Assembly (NCBI GenBank): GCA_025201705.1
Contig: MU616891.1
Span: 1 to 33,831, forward strand
Reading direction: 5' to 3'
Length of the DNA: 33,831 nucleotides
Source: Dissophora ornata
Taxonomy: Eukaryota; Mortierellomycota; Mortierellomycetes; Mortierellales; Mortierellaceae
The notes beneath the pieces were generated by a model, which saw only the letters and a list, made by a program, of their open reading frames with translations, made no database searches and was not told where the DNA came from. Shown here in pieces: positions 1-11,400 of the stretch; within the stretch, counting starts at the first letter, position 1; every line of letters begins with the position of its first letter. A program made the position numbers and the translations under genes.

Positions 1-221
1 AAAAAAAGAAGTGAACTACATGAGAAGATAGGCATGGAGACGGGCAAAAGAAATATATTAAGAAGAGTGGGGAGTAGCATAAAAGGTTGTTGCGAAAGAT
101 TGGGAATGTTTACATGGACTTAGTGCAGGAGTTGATGACCCCCGTCAGAATAAGATGCTCACGGGGGGGGGTAAGAATATATTATTCTGTGAGATTATTC
201 CGCGCCGCACTTGGGCGACGG

Positions 222-229
222 AAAAAAAA
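222..229 (-). terminator. RNA polymerase III oligo(T) terminator of the tRNA gene
   Basis: Eight A residues on the plus strand read as T8 on the minus strand, six bases after the tRNA discriminator base. This is the usual Pol III stop signal and supports the tRNA being a transcribed gene rather than a relic. Confidence 0.8.
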
Positions 230-235
230 TCAAAT

Positions 236-307
236 CGTTCAGGGCGGGGGTCGAACCCGCGATCTTTGGCTTCGGAGACCAACGCCTTACCTCTAGGCCA
301 CCAGAAC
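236..307 (-). tRNA. tRNA-Arg (anticodon CCG)
   Basis: The minus strand folds into a full 72-nt cloverleaf without an intron. It has a 7-bp acceptor stem (GTTCTGG with CCTGAAC), a D arm with three G-C pairs around TAGAGGTAA, an anticodon stem TTGGT/GCCAA with loop CTCCGAA, variable loop AGATC, and a T arm GCGGG-TTCGACC-CCCGC. The loop places CCG at positions 34-36, which reads the arginine codon CGG. The internal B box (GGTTCGACCC) is intact. The acceptor stem has one T:T mismatch at its fifth pair and the anticodon stem closes with a T-G wobble. A T8 terminator follows. No CCA is encoded, as expected in a eukaryote. Confidence 0.9.
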
Positions 308-1285
308 TAAGACAAACAGCTTTGAATTCTAATCTTATCGCCGAAAATCAAGACGAAACGCAGCAAATACCCTGAATTCTTCTATCACGTGATTATCGCG
401 AGCGAGCATAAAAAAAAAAAAAAGACCCTGGAGGTCCTTGTGAGTCAAAAGTTTTGGTAGGAGATGTCTTCAAATCTTTTAACACCCTGACGAGGGGTGG
501 CAATAGTTGCGTGGGCCCATTGGGTTAGCCCGTGGGAACGCGACTGGTTATGTAGCGTTGGTGGATACCTTCATTGCGAAGGGGGACATAATTCGTTATT
601 AAAAAAAAATTGGGGAGGTCGCCAGCTCCAGGGTTACCCAGCGGACCGTAAGGTTTCCCACATGGATCCTTTTAGAAAGAAGGAACACAATCCAGGGTGG
701 CCATGCAGTTCCATATTATACACCTACTTCAGGCAAACAGAGGACCGTATTGGCTCAATCAATTTGCTGAGGCCGTCGAGCGGCAATAGTCCAACACCAT
801 AGAAATTGTAGGACTTGTGCTTTTTTTTTTGAGAGAGATCGTGCCGTGAAATTTAATTTGGTGGCGCGATTTCGCTTGAATGAAAATATTTCGGCTTTGG
901 GGTTTTTTGCGTCGGTAATTATCTGAATGATTTTTGCTCAGAGGAAGCTGTGCAATTAAAAGTAAAAGCGAATCTCCGAGAAGCGACGTGTCCGTGCTCA
1001 GGGCGTTCAAAGGACCAGCTCTGCTCAGCTCAGGTAAGCGGAGGGTGCGGAGAAGGGTATGGTCGAGAGCCGTTGCGCGAAGTTTGTGTGCATGTGCACC
1101 TTGCATGCATCCTGTTTCGTGGGACCTGAAATTTGTTAGTGCCGTTTCCTCTTCCCTACCCTCGTCAATTACGGTTTCCCCTTTCACGCTTTGTTTTTTT
1201 GGGCTTTTCTCATCGCACTTCATTCGCTTTTGCTTTCCCCATTCCTCCCATTGCACACACATTCTCTCTCGAAAACCCCTCACTA
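308..1285. other. Intergenic region and 5' flank of the kinesin gene
   Basis: I see no convincing coding region in these 978 bases. It holds a palindromic TCACGTGA (385-392, an E-box core), an A14 run (410-423) and A/T homopolymers near 600 and 822. From about 1150 there is a C/T-rich stretch typical of a fungal 5' leader. CAG|GTAAGC at 1031-1039 is a good splice donor and could start a 5'-UTR intron of the kinesin transcript, with AG candidates near 1138. This cannot be proven without RNA data. Confidence 0.5.
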
Positions 1286-4200
1286 ATGTTCAAGTCTGTA
1301 GTCGACCGTTTGGGCTTCCCCCATTCCTCAGGGTCCTCCTCATCTCTCTCCTCGCATCCTTCTTCTGGCGCCACCTCCCCAGCTTCCTCCACAACTTCGA
1401 CCGACCGAGGAGGCGCTTCCCATCAGCCACAGCATCGCACTTCTATCTTCTCCTCGACCCCTTCCACACGTTCTCCAAGCCGTCAACAACAGCAGCACAA
1501 TTCCCCACACAACAAATATTCATCCTCAGCGTCGGCAACAACCACAGCCTCGCAACACCACCCTCCAACGTTTCGATCGACCACACCAGCCCCTAGGAAA
1601 ACGTCAACATCCATACCGACCCCTAAACCAGTTCTTCCACCCCTAAGTTTCAGCACCCGTGACAACACGCTAGCATTGTCGGTTGCCAGCGCTGGGGGTG
1701 TTCCTGTGGAGGATGGCTCGTCGACAAGACAAGCGGAGAATGTGACAGTAACGGTGAGGGTGAGGCCATTCAGCGTTGCAGAGCTGAGAGTTGCCGGGGG
1801 GCCGATGGAGGTGTGGGCGGTGGATGAGGCCTCAAAGATCCGGTACGCGGATGACTATTCGATGAAAGAACGGAGGGCCGAGGTTGAATATGCCTATGGT
1901 AAGTCCAGCCGGTTGCCAAGAGGAGGGAAGAGAGGGGGGAGGTCCCCCCCTCCTCGCTTCTCCGTGGAAAATTATCATTTATTATAGTTTCTTGTGTAAT
2001 ATAATTAATGATGAGATATTCTGTTTTTCTTTGCGCTTTTTCCTTCACCGTGATAGACCACGCCTTGACGGGGAGCGACAACGAATTGATCTACAACACC
2101 AGTGTCAAGAACTTAGTCCAATCTGCAATGGAGGGCTACAATGGTCCGTAATCTTCACCTCCGCCAAAAAAAAAAAAATGTACAGCCTTCTCTCTGCCAT
2201 TAATGATCAACGTGGAGCATTACTCTTATCGCGAGATTCTTTTTTTTACTGCTTTTTAGGCACGGTTTTCGCGTATGGTCAAACGTCTTCTGGAAAGACA
2301 TATGTAAGCAATCATCTATTAGTTCATCTACATCATAGTCAGCATTTTTTGAAAGCTATTGTTCTAATAACTAATACATTCTCATTGCTCGGATATCTCT
2401 CTGATAGACAATGGTACGTTTCAGCGATGAGGAGACGGATTTGGACTCTGGGCAGTGATTACCGGCGTGAGCAGTGCTTTTTACAGGATCGAACCATTTT
2501 CCTCACACCATCATCGCGTGCATGTTTGCGTTTGTCACGATTTAGAGCGGTACAGAGAGGCAGCCGGGAATTACACTCCGTGCTGTCGAAGATGTGTTCA
2601 AGTACATTCGCGAAAACTCTGAACGCGAATTTTTACTGCGTGTTTCGTACTTGGAGATATATAACGAAAGCATTCGGGACTTGTTGTCGCCTGAGGCGAT
2701 CGACCTCAGGATTCATGAAGATCGCAAGGTAAGAGAGCATAACAACCATTTTTATTTTTTTATTTTTGAATGCGCTTCTTCGACGTAAGGATATGTTATG
2801 ATGAATGGCTTTCTAATGGTATTTCCTTTTACATTCGTTGTATCATGTGCAGCGTGGAGTTTATGTCAGTCCACTGAAAGAGGAGATTGTCACTGCACCA
2901 AGTCAGGTCATGAGGATCATTCAGCGAGGAGATTGTAAGGGGCATTACTGTTTTTATGGTTATAATTATTCACCGATAGTATGGCCAGGCAGGAAGTAAT
3001 GAGCAAGTCAAGCGGGATACTGACCAGCCAAAAAAAAAAAAAAAAAAAAAAAATATATATAGACCAAAGACACACCAGTTCAACGGACTATAACGCCCAC
3101 AGCAGCAGATCGCACTCGATCTTTCAAATCGTAAGTCATACCCATGGATTCAAAAGCACTGTATGGAACAAAGGCTCACGGTTAACTGCACAATGGATGA
3201 TAACTCCTGATCGCAATTATTTCACACGACAAAATATCAAAAGGTCATTGAGAGCAGAGAGCGTGCACCGCCTGCACCGCTGAATCCAGCAGGAGGACGG
3301 CGAGTGAGCCTAGGACTGAAATCTCCGAGTGCGGTCCGAGTTTCGCAGCTGAACCTGATCGATCTCGCTGGATCCGAAAAGGCCTCATCGGATGTCGAGC
3401 GACGCAAAGAAGGAGCTTTCATCAACAAGTCACTTCTGACGCTTGGAACTGTCATTTCGAAGCTGACCGATGATAAAGGGTACATATGACAAGCAATGGA
3501 GTTGAAGGGCTATTTTATAACCGGAGGGTCCCCCCCGCTAACCAAAAGCCTTGCATGTGTAGCGCACATATCCCCTACCGCGACTCCAAGCTGACACGAA
3601 TCCTTCAGTCCTCATTAAGCGGCAACGCGCGTGTCTCCGTGATCTGCACCATCAGCCCTTCATTTTTGAATGTGGATGAATCCCACAACACCCTCAAATT
3701 CGCAGCTCGCGTGAAGAAGATCGTGACGAAGGCTCACACCAACCAGGTCATGGATGATAAGGCTCTCTTAGAGAAGTACCGTCGCGAGATCGGTGAACTC
3801 AAAGCACAGCTCCTTCTCACTACGGCAATGTCAAATGAGGTCCTTGAAGGCACAAGCACCACTGGAATTAATGGTGGAACAGGTCCAGGCGGCGTCGACA
3901 AAGAGAAACATGCAGAGTTGTCGCATCTACTGGAGAGGGAGCGGTTGAAGCACGAGGAAGAAATGGTTGAGATGAACTTGGTCCGAAATGCGCTCAAGGA
4001 ACGAATCGACCAATTGACGAAACTTATCCTCACGTCTCAGTCCATAAATACTAAGCCCAACACATCGCCATCGGCCAGTCTACAGGCAGTGGCAGCGGCA
4101 ACGTCAGGTCGGTATACGGTGGAGACTACAGCCGATGGCAGTGTGACGGAATTTCCTAGAGAGATCGAGTCGCGTCTGGCAAGGAAGGATACGATTGTAA

Positions 4201-5159
4201 GGCAGTTACAGTCCGAGCTGGAGGCGCAGCAGGAGAAAGTTACGTTGATGAAGAATGCGTTACAGAGGACTGCCAAAGGCGAGGTGATCGATATTGAGAA
4301 GACGTTGGCCAAAATCGAAATGGGCCTGGAGCCGAGAGAGAAATTTTTGATAGAGAAACGAGCCTCGATCATGGGATTGAACGGTAGCAGCATGAACTGG
4401 CAGGACGGCGCCAGTGCCAGTGGTGGCGGAGTTACCCCGAATGTGAACTGGAGGTCTAGCAAGCAAATTTCGAGCGCGTCCACTGTTGCTGCTGGCAGCG
4501 ACAACGCGGTCTTGAATCAAGAGATCGTTACTTCCCCACAAGACAGTACAAAGGACGATGGTGCCAGTATTCTTTCGCCGGATGGAGAGCACCTCGCCAT
4601 TGACGATGAGGAAGAAGACGAAGACCTTTTGGATTCACCTTGGAATCGCGCAGAACTTATCTCATTACGTCAAGCGAAACGTGAGCTCGAAATCGTTGTG
4701 ATCGAACAGGAAAAGAAACTGGAGGAGATGGTCTCGTTTGAAGACTCTGATGACTTCAGGAACTTAGTGCTAGAGATGGAAGAGCAGCGAGAAAAGATTT
4801 TGACAATGGAAGAAGAACGCGAGGGGTTCAAGGCGACTGTTACGGAACTAAGAAATTCGGTCCGGAGGTTAGAGCTCGGTCGCGCAGAAGCTGCTGCAGG
4901 TAGTGCCGCCTATGGTGGAATGGCCATGTCGTCATCTTCGTCTCCCCCAACGTCTTCTCCATCCTCGCCTTCGATGACCGCGACTGCAACGACTATGGCA
5001 GCCGCGGCGGCGAGCAAGATCCAGGAGCTGGAGATGCTGCTGCAAAAGGAGCGCAAGCTTCGGATGGAGGAGCAGACCCGGAATATGGGCAGGGTTGCAT
5101 CCTTGGAGGCTGAGGTCACCATCCTCAGGGCTGAGCAGTCTGTGCGCGAGCTGGAGTGA
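1286..5159 (+). CDS. Kinesin-7 family motor protein (Kip2/Tea2/KipA/CENP-E-like)
   Basis: Plus-end microtubule motor, predicted 980 residues from nine exons: 1286-1898, 2057-2143, 2260-2303, 2408-2454, 2560-2728, 2853-2934, 3063-3130, 3244-3479 and 3563-5159. The N-terminal ~150 residues are Ser/Thr/Pro/Gln-rich. The motor runs from about 151 to 505 and shows the P-loop GQTSSGKT (240-247), switch I NAHSSRSH (358-365), switch II DLAGSE (410-415) and [13 protein letters not shown]. The rest is acidic and coiled-coil-prone, with low-complexity Ser/Ala linkers. A long Ser-rich N-terminus, the [12 protein letters not shown] and [11 protein letters not shown] motifs, and an insert before switch II fit kinesin-7. 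In fungi these motors carry polarity factors and control microtubule plus ends; that role is inferred from the family. The start was set at the ATG at 1286, after a pyrimidine-rich leader; an upstream in-frame extension lacks kinesin similarity. The exon 4/5 junction is the least certain; a six-base micro-exon (2408-2413) joined to 2564 would also keep frame. Confidence 0.92.
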
Positions 5160-5164
5160 ATAAA
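5159..5164 (+). promoter_or_regulatory. AATAAA polyadenylation-signal candidate of the kinesin gene
   Basis: AATAAA begins at the last base of the kinesin TGA stop codon (5157-5159). If it were the only signal, the 3' UTR would be very short. A second A/T-rich stretch at 5219-5237 could also serve. Confidence 0.4.
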
Positions 5165-5191
5165 GCCTGGTGGGAATTCGCACAGTTGTTA

Positions 5192-5197
5192 TTTATT
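5192..5197 (-). promoter_or_regulatory. AATAAA polyadenylation-signal candidate of the Tom1-like gene
   Basis: TTTATT on the plus strand reads AATAAA on the minus strand, about 270 nt past the stop of the convergent HECT ligase gene and just after the end of the kinesin frame. If used, the two transcripts' 3' ends would meet or overlap in the 307-bp gap. Confidence 0.3.
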
Positions 5198-5466
5198 ATT
5201 CAGTTACTTTATAGTGCAAGTATATAAAATATAATGAAAACAGTGAAGAGCAAGAACCTCACACATCTGTCTACAAGTTCGTCTTCTCTTCCTCCAAGAT
5301 GGTAACTGTAGTTCAGGGGGGCAGTCTCTGCAATAACCACTCCCCGAATTACGCTCGTCCAAGGTTGTCATCTGCAATTGACGTTCCTCAAACAATAATC
5401 CGCTACCTCTTTCTCTTCCTTCCTTCCTTCCCCACCTCCTCGACTTGCGTAATATTAACCGAAAAA

Positions 5467-8400
5467 TTAAGCAAAGGCGAACCCTGTACTACACTCCGAG
5501 ATCGCCACTAACAGCTGCTGCCGCAACTCCTCGTACGACCCGTATTCTGGAAGATCCAGCTGGTTGAAGCTAAAAAGTTAAACGAAAAGGTGGAGAATGT
5601 CAGGGCACTTGCGTCCATTATAGAAATTTACATGCGTGTACCATGGTGGGCGAGACATTGGCTTACCATGTGTGCGCAGATGGAAGTCGCTTGGTCGACG
5701 AAAAGTCCTTGTGGATCTGGAACTTTTGGATACCAGAAATACCCTGGAGCTGCGAGAACCCTCCAAGGGGCACTTTAGATGTTCCTGTCACAAACTGTAA
5801 TAGCTTAGCCCTCTCTGTCTGATCAAACGACCGAACCGCTCTCCAGAAGTTTTGGATCTGAGGCGAGGCAGGTGTATAGTTTTGATATTCTGCATTGTTC
5901 TTCCACTCGTCAATGTCGATATCTGGCAATCCTGAGATCAATAACTCCAGTTCCTGCTCGTTAAAGATGCTGATCAAATGCGCAGGGATGATCTCATGGA
6001 AGCCCAACAGGAATGAATGGATCTGATCCTTGATTGCCAGTGTGAGTTTCTGTTCCGTGATGTACTTCACATACTCGTGCTTGTTCTTCTCCGTTACGGG
6101 GATGTTGCGTCCGTTCGGCTTCAGATCCACAATCTTTTTGTTGCCGAAATCGTCCGTCTCGACCGAGAACGTCTCGTCTACAATGTCAGTAATGTCGTTC
6201 TCAAGCATCCAGACCAGGGACTTGTAGTACTCTGGGTCCACGGCCTCAACATCGCGATAGTCCACCGGCCGTCCCAAAATATGCTTGTAAAACGATCGCG
6301 TGAAATAGGCGTCCAACAATCGTCCGTCGTAAATGGCCTTTCCAATCACTCGGCCAATAAACTTGAAGAATAACAAATGGTCTGGATTGACCCATGACGC
6401 CCGGTTGGGCTGGTACGTCAGCTTGTCCGCCGCAGAGGTCTTGAACATCGCATAGTCTGGATTGAACATTTGCCTCGCTAGCACCTGGAACCACTCACGA
6501 GTCACTCCACCTCCATCGACGCCTTCCTCCCCATGAAACTTGACATTCAATTTGCTATACTTGATCTCATCGCCCGTACGCGACTGCCAGTGAGAATATG
6601 AGTCCATAAAGACCATCTCTCTGCGGACATTCATCTGAAGTGATCCATAATGGTCCCGTGTCAAGCTCCGCTTATGCAGCTGCTGCGTGAAAAAGTTCCG
6701 CTTATTGTCAAACTCGAGCATCTTGGGGTTATGCACCAGCAGTGAGAAAGATCCACTCATCAGCGCTGGATTATTGCGGACCATGATATTGAGAATCTTG
6801 CTGTGCTTCTCCGTAAACTGCAAGAACAGATCCTCGGTCGAGTCGTGCTTTACAGCTCCTGTTCCTCCCACAGACGTGTCCTCCTCCACCTCGAGTGTTG
6901 ACGGTCGCAGTCCAACGTACTTGCACACCACCATGAGCGACTCGATCAGTGGCAACAGAACTGTTGCCACATGGATCATATCGCTGCGTTCATGAATCAT
7001 CTCCAGCGTATTCCCGACCTTAGTCCACAGGGATTGGAACTTGAGGCTATCATAGATCTCGGTCACCTTCTCCTCATCCTTGTTGAGATTCAAGGTCTCA
7101 GAATTGATGTCGCGCATCGATCTAGGCAACACCGAGTCTGCCTCCTCAGGATCAACCGTGGGCGCCAATTCAATATTGATCTGGGCTGCAGCAGGTGTTT
7201 GGGGCGCCTGTTTCCGTGAGTACATGTAGTCGATCGTCTTGAGAACACGCAGCAACTTAGCCTGCTTCGAAGATGCTGGCGAGAATTTCTCGAGCGTCAT
7301 ACCCTGCACGTCTACTCCACTCATGGCATTCTCCAGCGTCTGTGAGAGCTCGTCCAGGTTGTCGAGAAGGCCTGCGCCTAGGTCGCGAGCGGCGCTGACG
7401 AGTTCCGACGTGATGACATCGCGGGCACCTGAGAGTGCTGACAGGTTCTGGATCACAGATAGCGTGTACTGGAATGTCCTGCTTGAGCATTCTCCTGCAG
7501 TCAATACGCGCACAACCAGCTGAAGGCAGTGATCTGGAATGATGGGTGGCTGGAATTCTGGCTCCGCAGGTTTGGACTCAGTCGCGCTATCCGCTGGCGG
7601 TGCCTCCACCCCACTCGCGCCTTCCTCCACTGTGCGTGATCCCGTACTCGCCAATGTCGCTGCCTCATTTCCTGAAGTGACGTCAGCCGCCTTATCCTTG
7701 CCCTTGTCCTTCGCGTCTTCAACCGTCTTTGACTCAGCCGGCTTGACAAGGTTCGTGAGAGGACGGCAAATAATCGACAACAACGTCATGAGCTGTTCCA
7801 TCAACGACGAGTTCTGCAAAAAGATTGGGCGTTCCAGTAGATCCAGCAGAAGCACCATGGGATACTTGCTAGAAATCACCTTTTCCTTGCCCTTACCCTT
7901 CTTCGTCGGTCGCTTCAAGGTCACATTCTCATGCTCGGTCAAGAAGAATAAGGATGCCTGCTCATTCACTGATACGATATAGTGTAGCGATTCAAAGCAC
8001 CGGCGAGCTACTAGGTTGGGGACGTTGTCCGTTGATGCCTGTGCCAGCGTCGACGTCGGCATAGATCCTTTGACATTCTTGGGTTGATGCGGCGTCTTGA
8101 ACAGTGGCTTACCACGAAGTGACATATGGGCAAAGCTCCTGTCCACAGCCGCCAGGTCCGTTCCACCGTCTTGAAGGATCGATAACAGCAACGAAAGCAA
8201 GTCTGCCCGCGTCTTGCTATTCTCGCATAGGTTGACCAACAACTTGTTCAAGATGTTCCTCGACAAAGGCTGAGGCAAGAACATGAGGCGAACCAAAGTC
8301 GCAAGCGACGACTTATCCACAAGCTGAATGGCCTCGCGCTGTGAAGTCGTCTTTTTTGGGGTGGCTGTCGCTCTTGCCATTACTGCTGTTAGTCTATCAC

Positions 8401-11400
8401 GCGCCATACTGTAGTCTGATGTGCCTCCAGGAAGTCGATCCAGAAACGCACGTGTATCGGCCAATAGGGAGAGTGAGGAAGCTCTTAAGTTGCTGATATT
8501 CTGCGCCAAGCTCCCAAGACGCAACGACGTGTCATGATCCAACTGACTATCAAAATGAGAAAGGGGGCCGATGAGTGATGTCAGAGGAGCACCTGGCGCG
8601 TGAGAAGGTCCGCCAATGGTCGCCGCTACGGATGCACGGGGTCCTCGAATTAGTACATCCAGCTCGTCTCGCATTGCTTGAGGAAGCGCATTCAAAAAAT
8701 CCGCGTTGATGTTGTTGCTGCTGTTACTACTGGAGCTATTGTTGGAATGGCTTATGATGTTTGAGCTGAACGATGCAGATGGCGGCGGTCGATGAGCCTG
8801 CAGGTAGTCGTTGTAAACCTCCCGGCGCATCTCTTCTGGTAGAGCCTCCAAAAACTCTGCGTCAATGTCGCTGTCTGTAATATCGAACTCTTCGCCGTCG
8901 ATCGTGACCATGCGGCGAGCGGGTGCCGCAGGCGCTGTTGCAACGGCAGCAGAGCCGCTGACGCTGGGGACAGCAGAGGATCCTTCAACCTCCATGGAAA
9001 TCGCATCAGCTAGACTTCGAGTACTTGCGGCCAGAGCCTCAGACTGACGAACTTGTTCGGCTTGCCTTGCTCTTTGCTTGATCAGCTCTTCCTCGCGCTC
9101 TTTGCGCTTCTCTTCTGCAATCCTCTTGCGCTCTGCATCCGCTTTGCGGCGCTGTTCCATCTCCTTGGCTTCACGCTCAAACTTGAGACGGGATTCCTCC
9201 TTTGCCGCGGGGATGAGCGCATTGATGACATGGTTCTGGAGACGCGAGGCCTTATCCTGAGCAGTCGCGCCATACATCATACGGCACTCTTGCGACCAAC
9301 GCTGAGAAGTCGAAAACGGAACGAAGTCGTGAACGATGCTAAACATGTCGCTTTTGGGTGCTGTCGCTGCATCTCCACTGCCGTGTCCGATCGAGATAGT
9401 TGCAGTGACAGCATCGTGGTGGCCATGATGGTGATGGTGGTGGTGATGGCCACCGGGGCGATCGAGTGGGATTAACGTTGTTGAATGATCGTTGTTGACC
9501 TCAACTCTAAATCCACCACCGTGTCCAGCACGAAGAGCCCCGCCATTAAGAAGAGTTCCAAGTACTTGCTGAGCATTCCCTTGCAAGAGCTCCTCAAACG
9601 TCTGCCAATCAGTGAGTCCAATGGCGCGTGCTCCGCTTCTTGGCCTATGAGCGTTACCGTTGTTGGTCGCTGGGGCATTAGGAGGTTGTGCGAGCAGCGG
9701 GTGTGTGATGACATCGTTTGAAGCTGGCAAGAACGAGTTTCGAGCTGGGGCTCTGAGAAAAGGCATATCGTCGTCCTGAAGGTACGAGAATCGTCCTTGA
9801 TCGGCCCCAAAATCGTCCCAGATGAATCCGCGTTCCTGACCAGGAAGTCTGTTCCGGCGCTGTGGCTCAAACAGAGGGCGTCCATTGCGAAGAGCATTAT
9901 CATTAATGACAAAAGTGCTGGTCATATTCCAAGGGTTGTGGCGACCGTGTCTGCGATGGGGCTCGTCGCCATCATCCAAGTCGCCATTGTCCTCATCGCC
10001 TTCATCGTCCTCCATATCGTCGTCCTCATCCTCTTCCGACGCGTTGTCATCATCATCATCGTTTTCATCATCATCGTCTTCGGTGCCATCATCTCCGGAG
10101 TGATGATGATGGTGGTGATGGTGATGATGGCGACGATCATGGTCCTCCGCAAAGTGGTCGTGGTCATCATGGTCGTCGGTATCGGCATCATCGTCGTCCT
10201 CGTCATCAATGACCTCGGCGATATCGTCCTCGCCTAGCATGACAGGTCGATGGGCGTCACCATTCCATTCCATAACCATATCCTCCCCGTCCTCCTCATC
10301 CCGATCGAGAGCTTCTTGGATCTCGGCGTCAATGTCTTCGTCGTCCTCATCATCATCCATGTTCTCGTCATCATCTTGATCCTCCTCATCCTCGTGATCG
10401 TCATGGAATGGGTTACGGACGACGTCTTCCTCTGCATTATCCTCAGCATCCTCCTCATCGCTGAGATCGTCCTCGCTGAGGTCGCTGGCATCGCTTGCAG
10501 TTTCTTCATCGTACTCTTCGCCCTCGAACATGTCCTCATCACTAATCGAGTCTCCAGAGTCGTCGTCTTCTTCGGACTCGATGTTAGTGCTATCAAACAT
10601 GCCTAAGGAGGAGTTACGATAAAGGTCAGGTGCATCGTCTCCAGATCCAGCTCCGCTACCCTGTCCTGACAGTGGTGTCGAGAGGCGTCTCGGTTTGGGT
10701 GCACCGGGTTCAGAGGCGCGATTCATCTTGAGTGACAATTTGGTCAGGTGCTCTAGTGGCTTCAGAACGGCATTCGCAAGTACCCTGGCATGGGGATAGT
10801 TCAGATCGATATCGGCAACCACATTTGTCAGGGTCATGATAAAGTTCTTTTCCAGCATCACTTTCACAATGTTGATCGACATGTCATCGTTGATTCTTGG
10901 GAGAGATCCAGCGACCGGCGAAAATCCAAGGATTTTGTACGACAATTCGGACAATGACAGGTACTTGCGGTACTTGATCTCAATGGGCTCAGTCGATGCA
11001 ATGGCATCCTTGAAAGCGCGGGCGATGCCGTCGACTACGAAGCGGCGGACCTGGGCAAGCTCATTGGAAGACTTTTTCTCCTCGTCTTCATCGTTGTTGG
11101 AGCACATGGCTACCAGGACTCCAGAAGCAAAATCCGACTCGACTGAGTGCTTGCGAATGTCGGTGTTGCTATTCTGACCGACGGCTCCGCGATATGGAAT
11201 AAGCTCGTTCAGGAGATAGCTCAGCCAATTCGCCCTAGGTTTGCTGGCGGTGTAAAGAGAATCCTTGGTCTCTTTCCTTCGGGAGTAGTTCATCAAATCG
11301 ATTTTGCAGGATGGGTAAGATACGAGCAATTCGTTGATACACTGTAGAAGGAAACATCGATGGATGAATTCTGGGTCAAGTGCGACTTCTGGAACGGAAG

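Noticed and set aside
385..392. TCACGTGA palindrome near the tRNA as a target of the local bHLH protein
   Set aside because: A single E-box core without a nearby gene start proves nothing; kept only as a note in the intergenic entry.
497..802. 101-codon open frame between the tRNA and the kinesin gene
   Set aside because: No domain, poor codon character, crosses a poly(A) run and has no splice or promoter context. I also looked for 5S rRNA or snRNA features and saw none.
1133..1285. Upstream in-frame extension of the first kinesin exon
   Set aside because: Pyrimidine-rich leader without family similarity; the ATG at 1286 starts the Ser-rich N-terminus expected for kinesin-7.
9797..10237. 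Long plus-strand open frame coding a very hydrophobic Ile/Val-rich peptide that looks like a multi-pass membrane protein
   Set aside because: It is the antisense of GAT/GAC codons in the acidic region of the HECT ligase; ATC/GTC read as Ile/Val. No independent start, splice or domain support.
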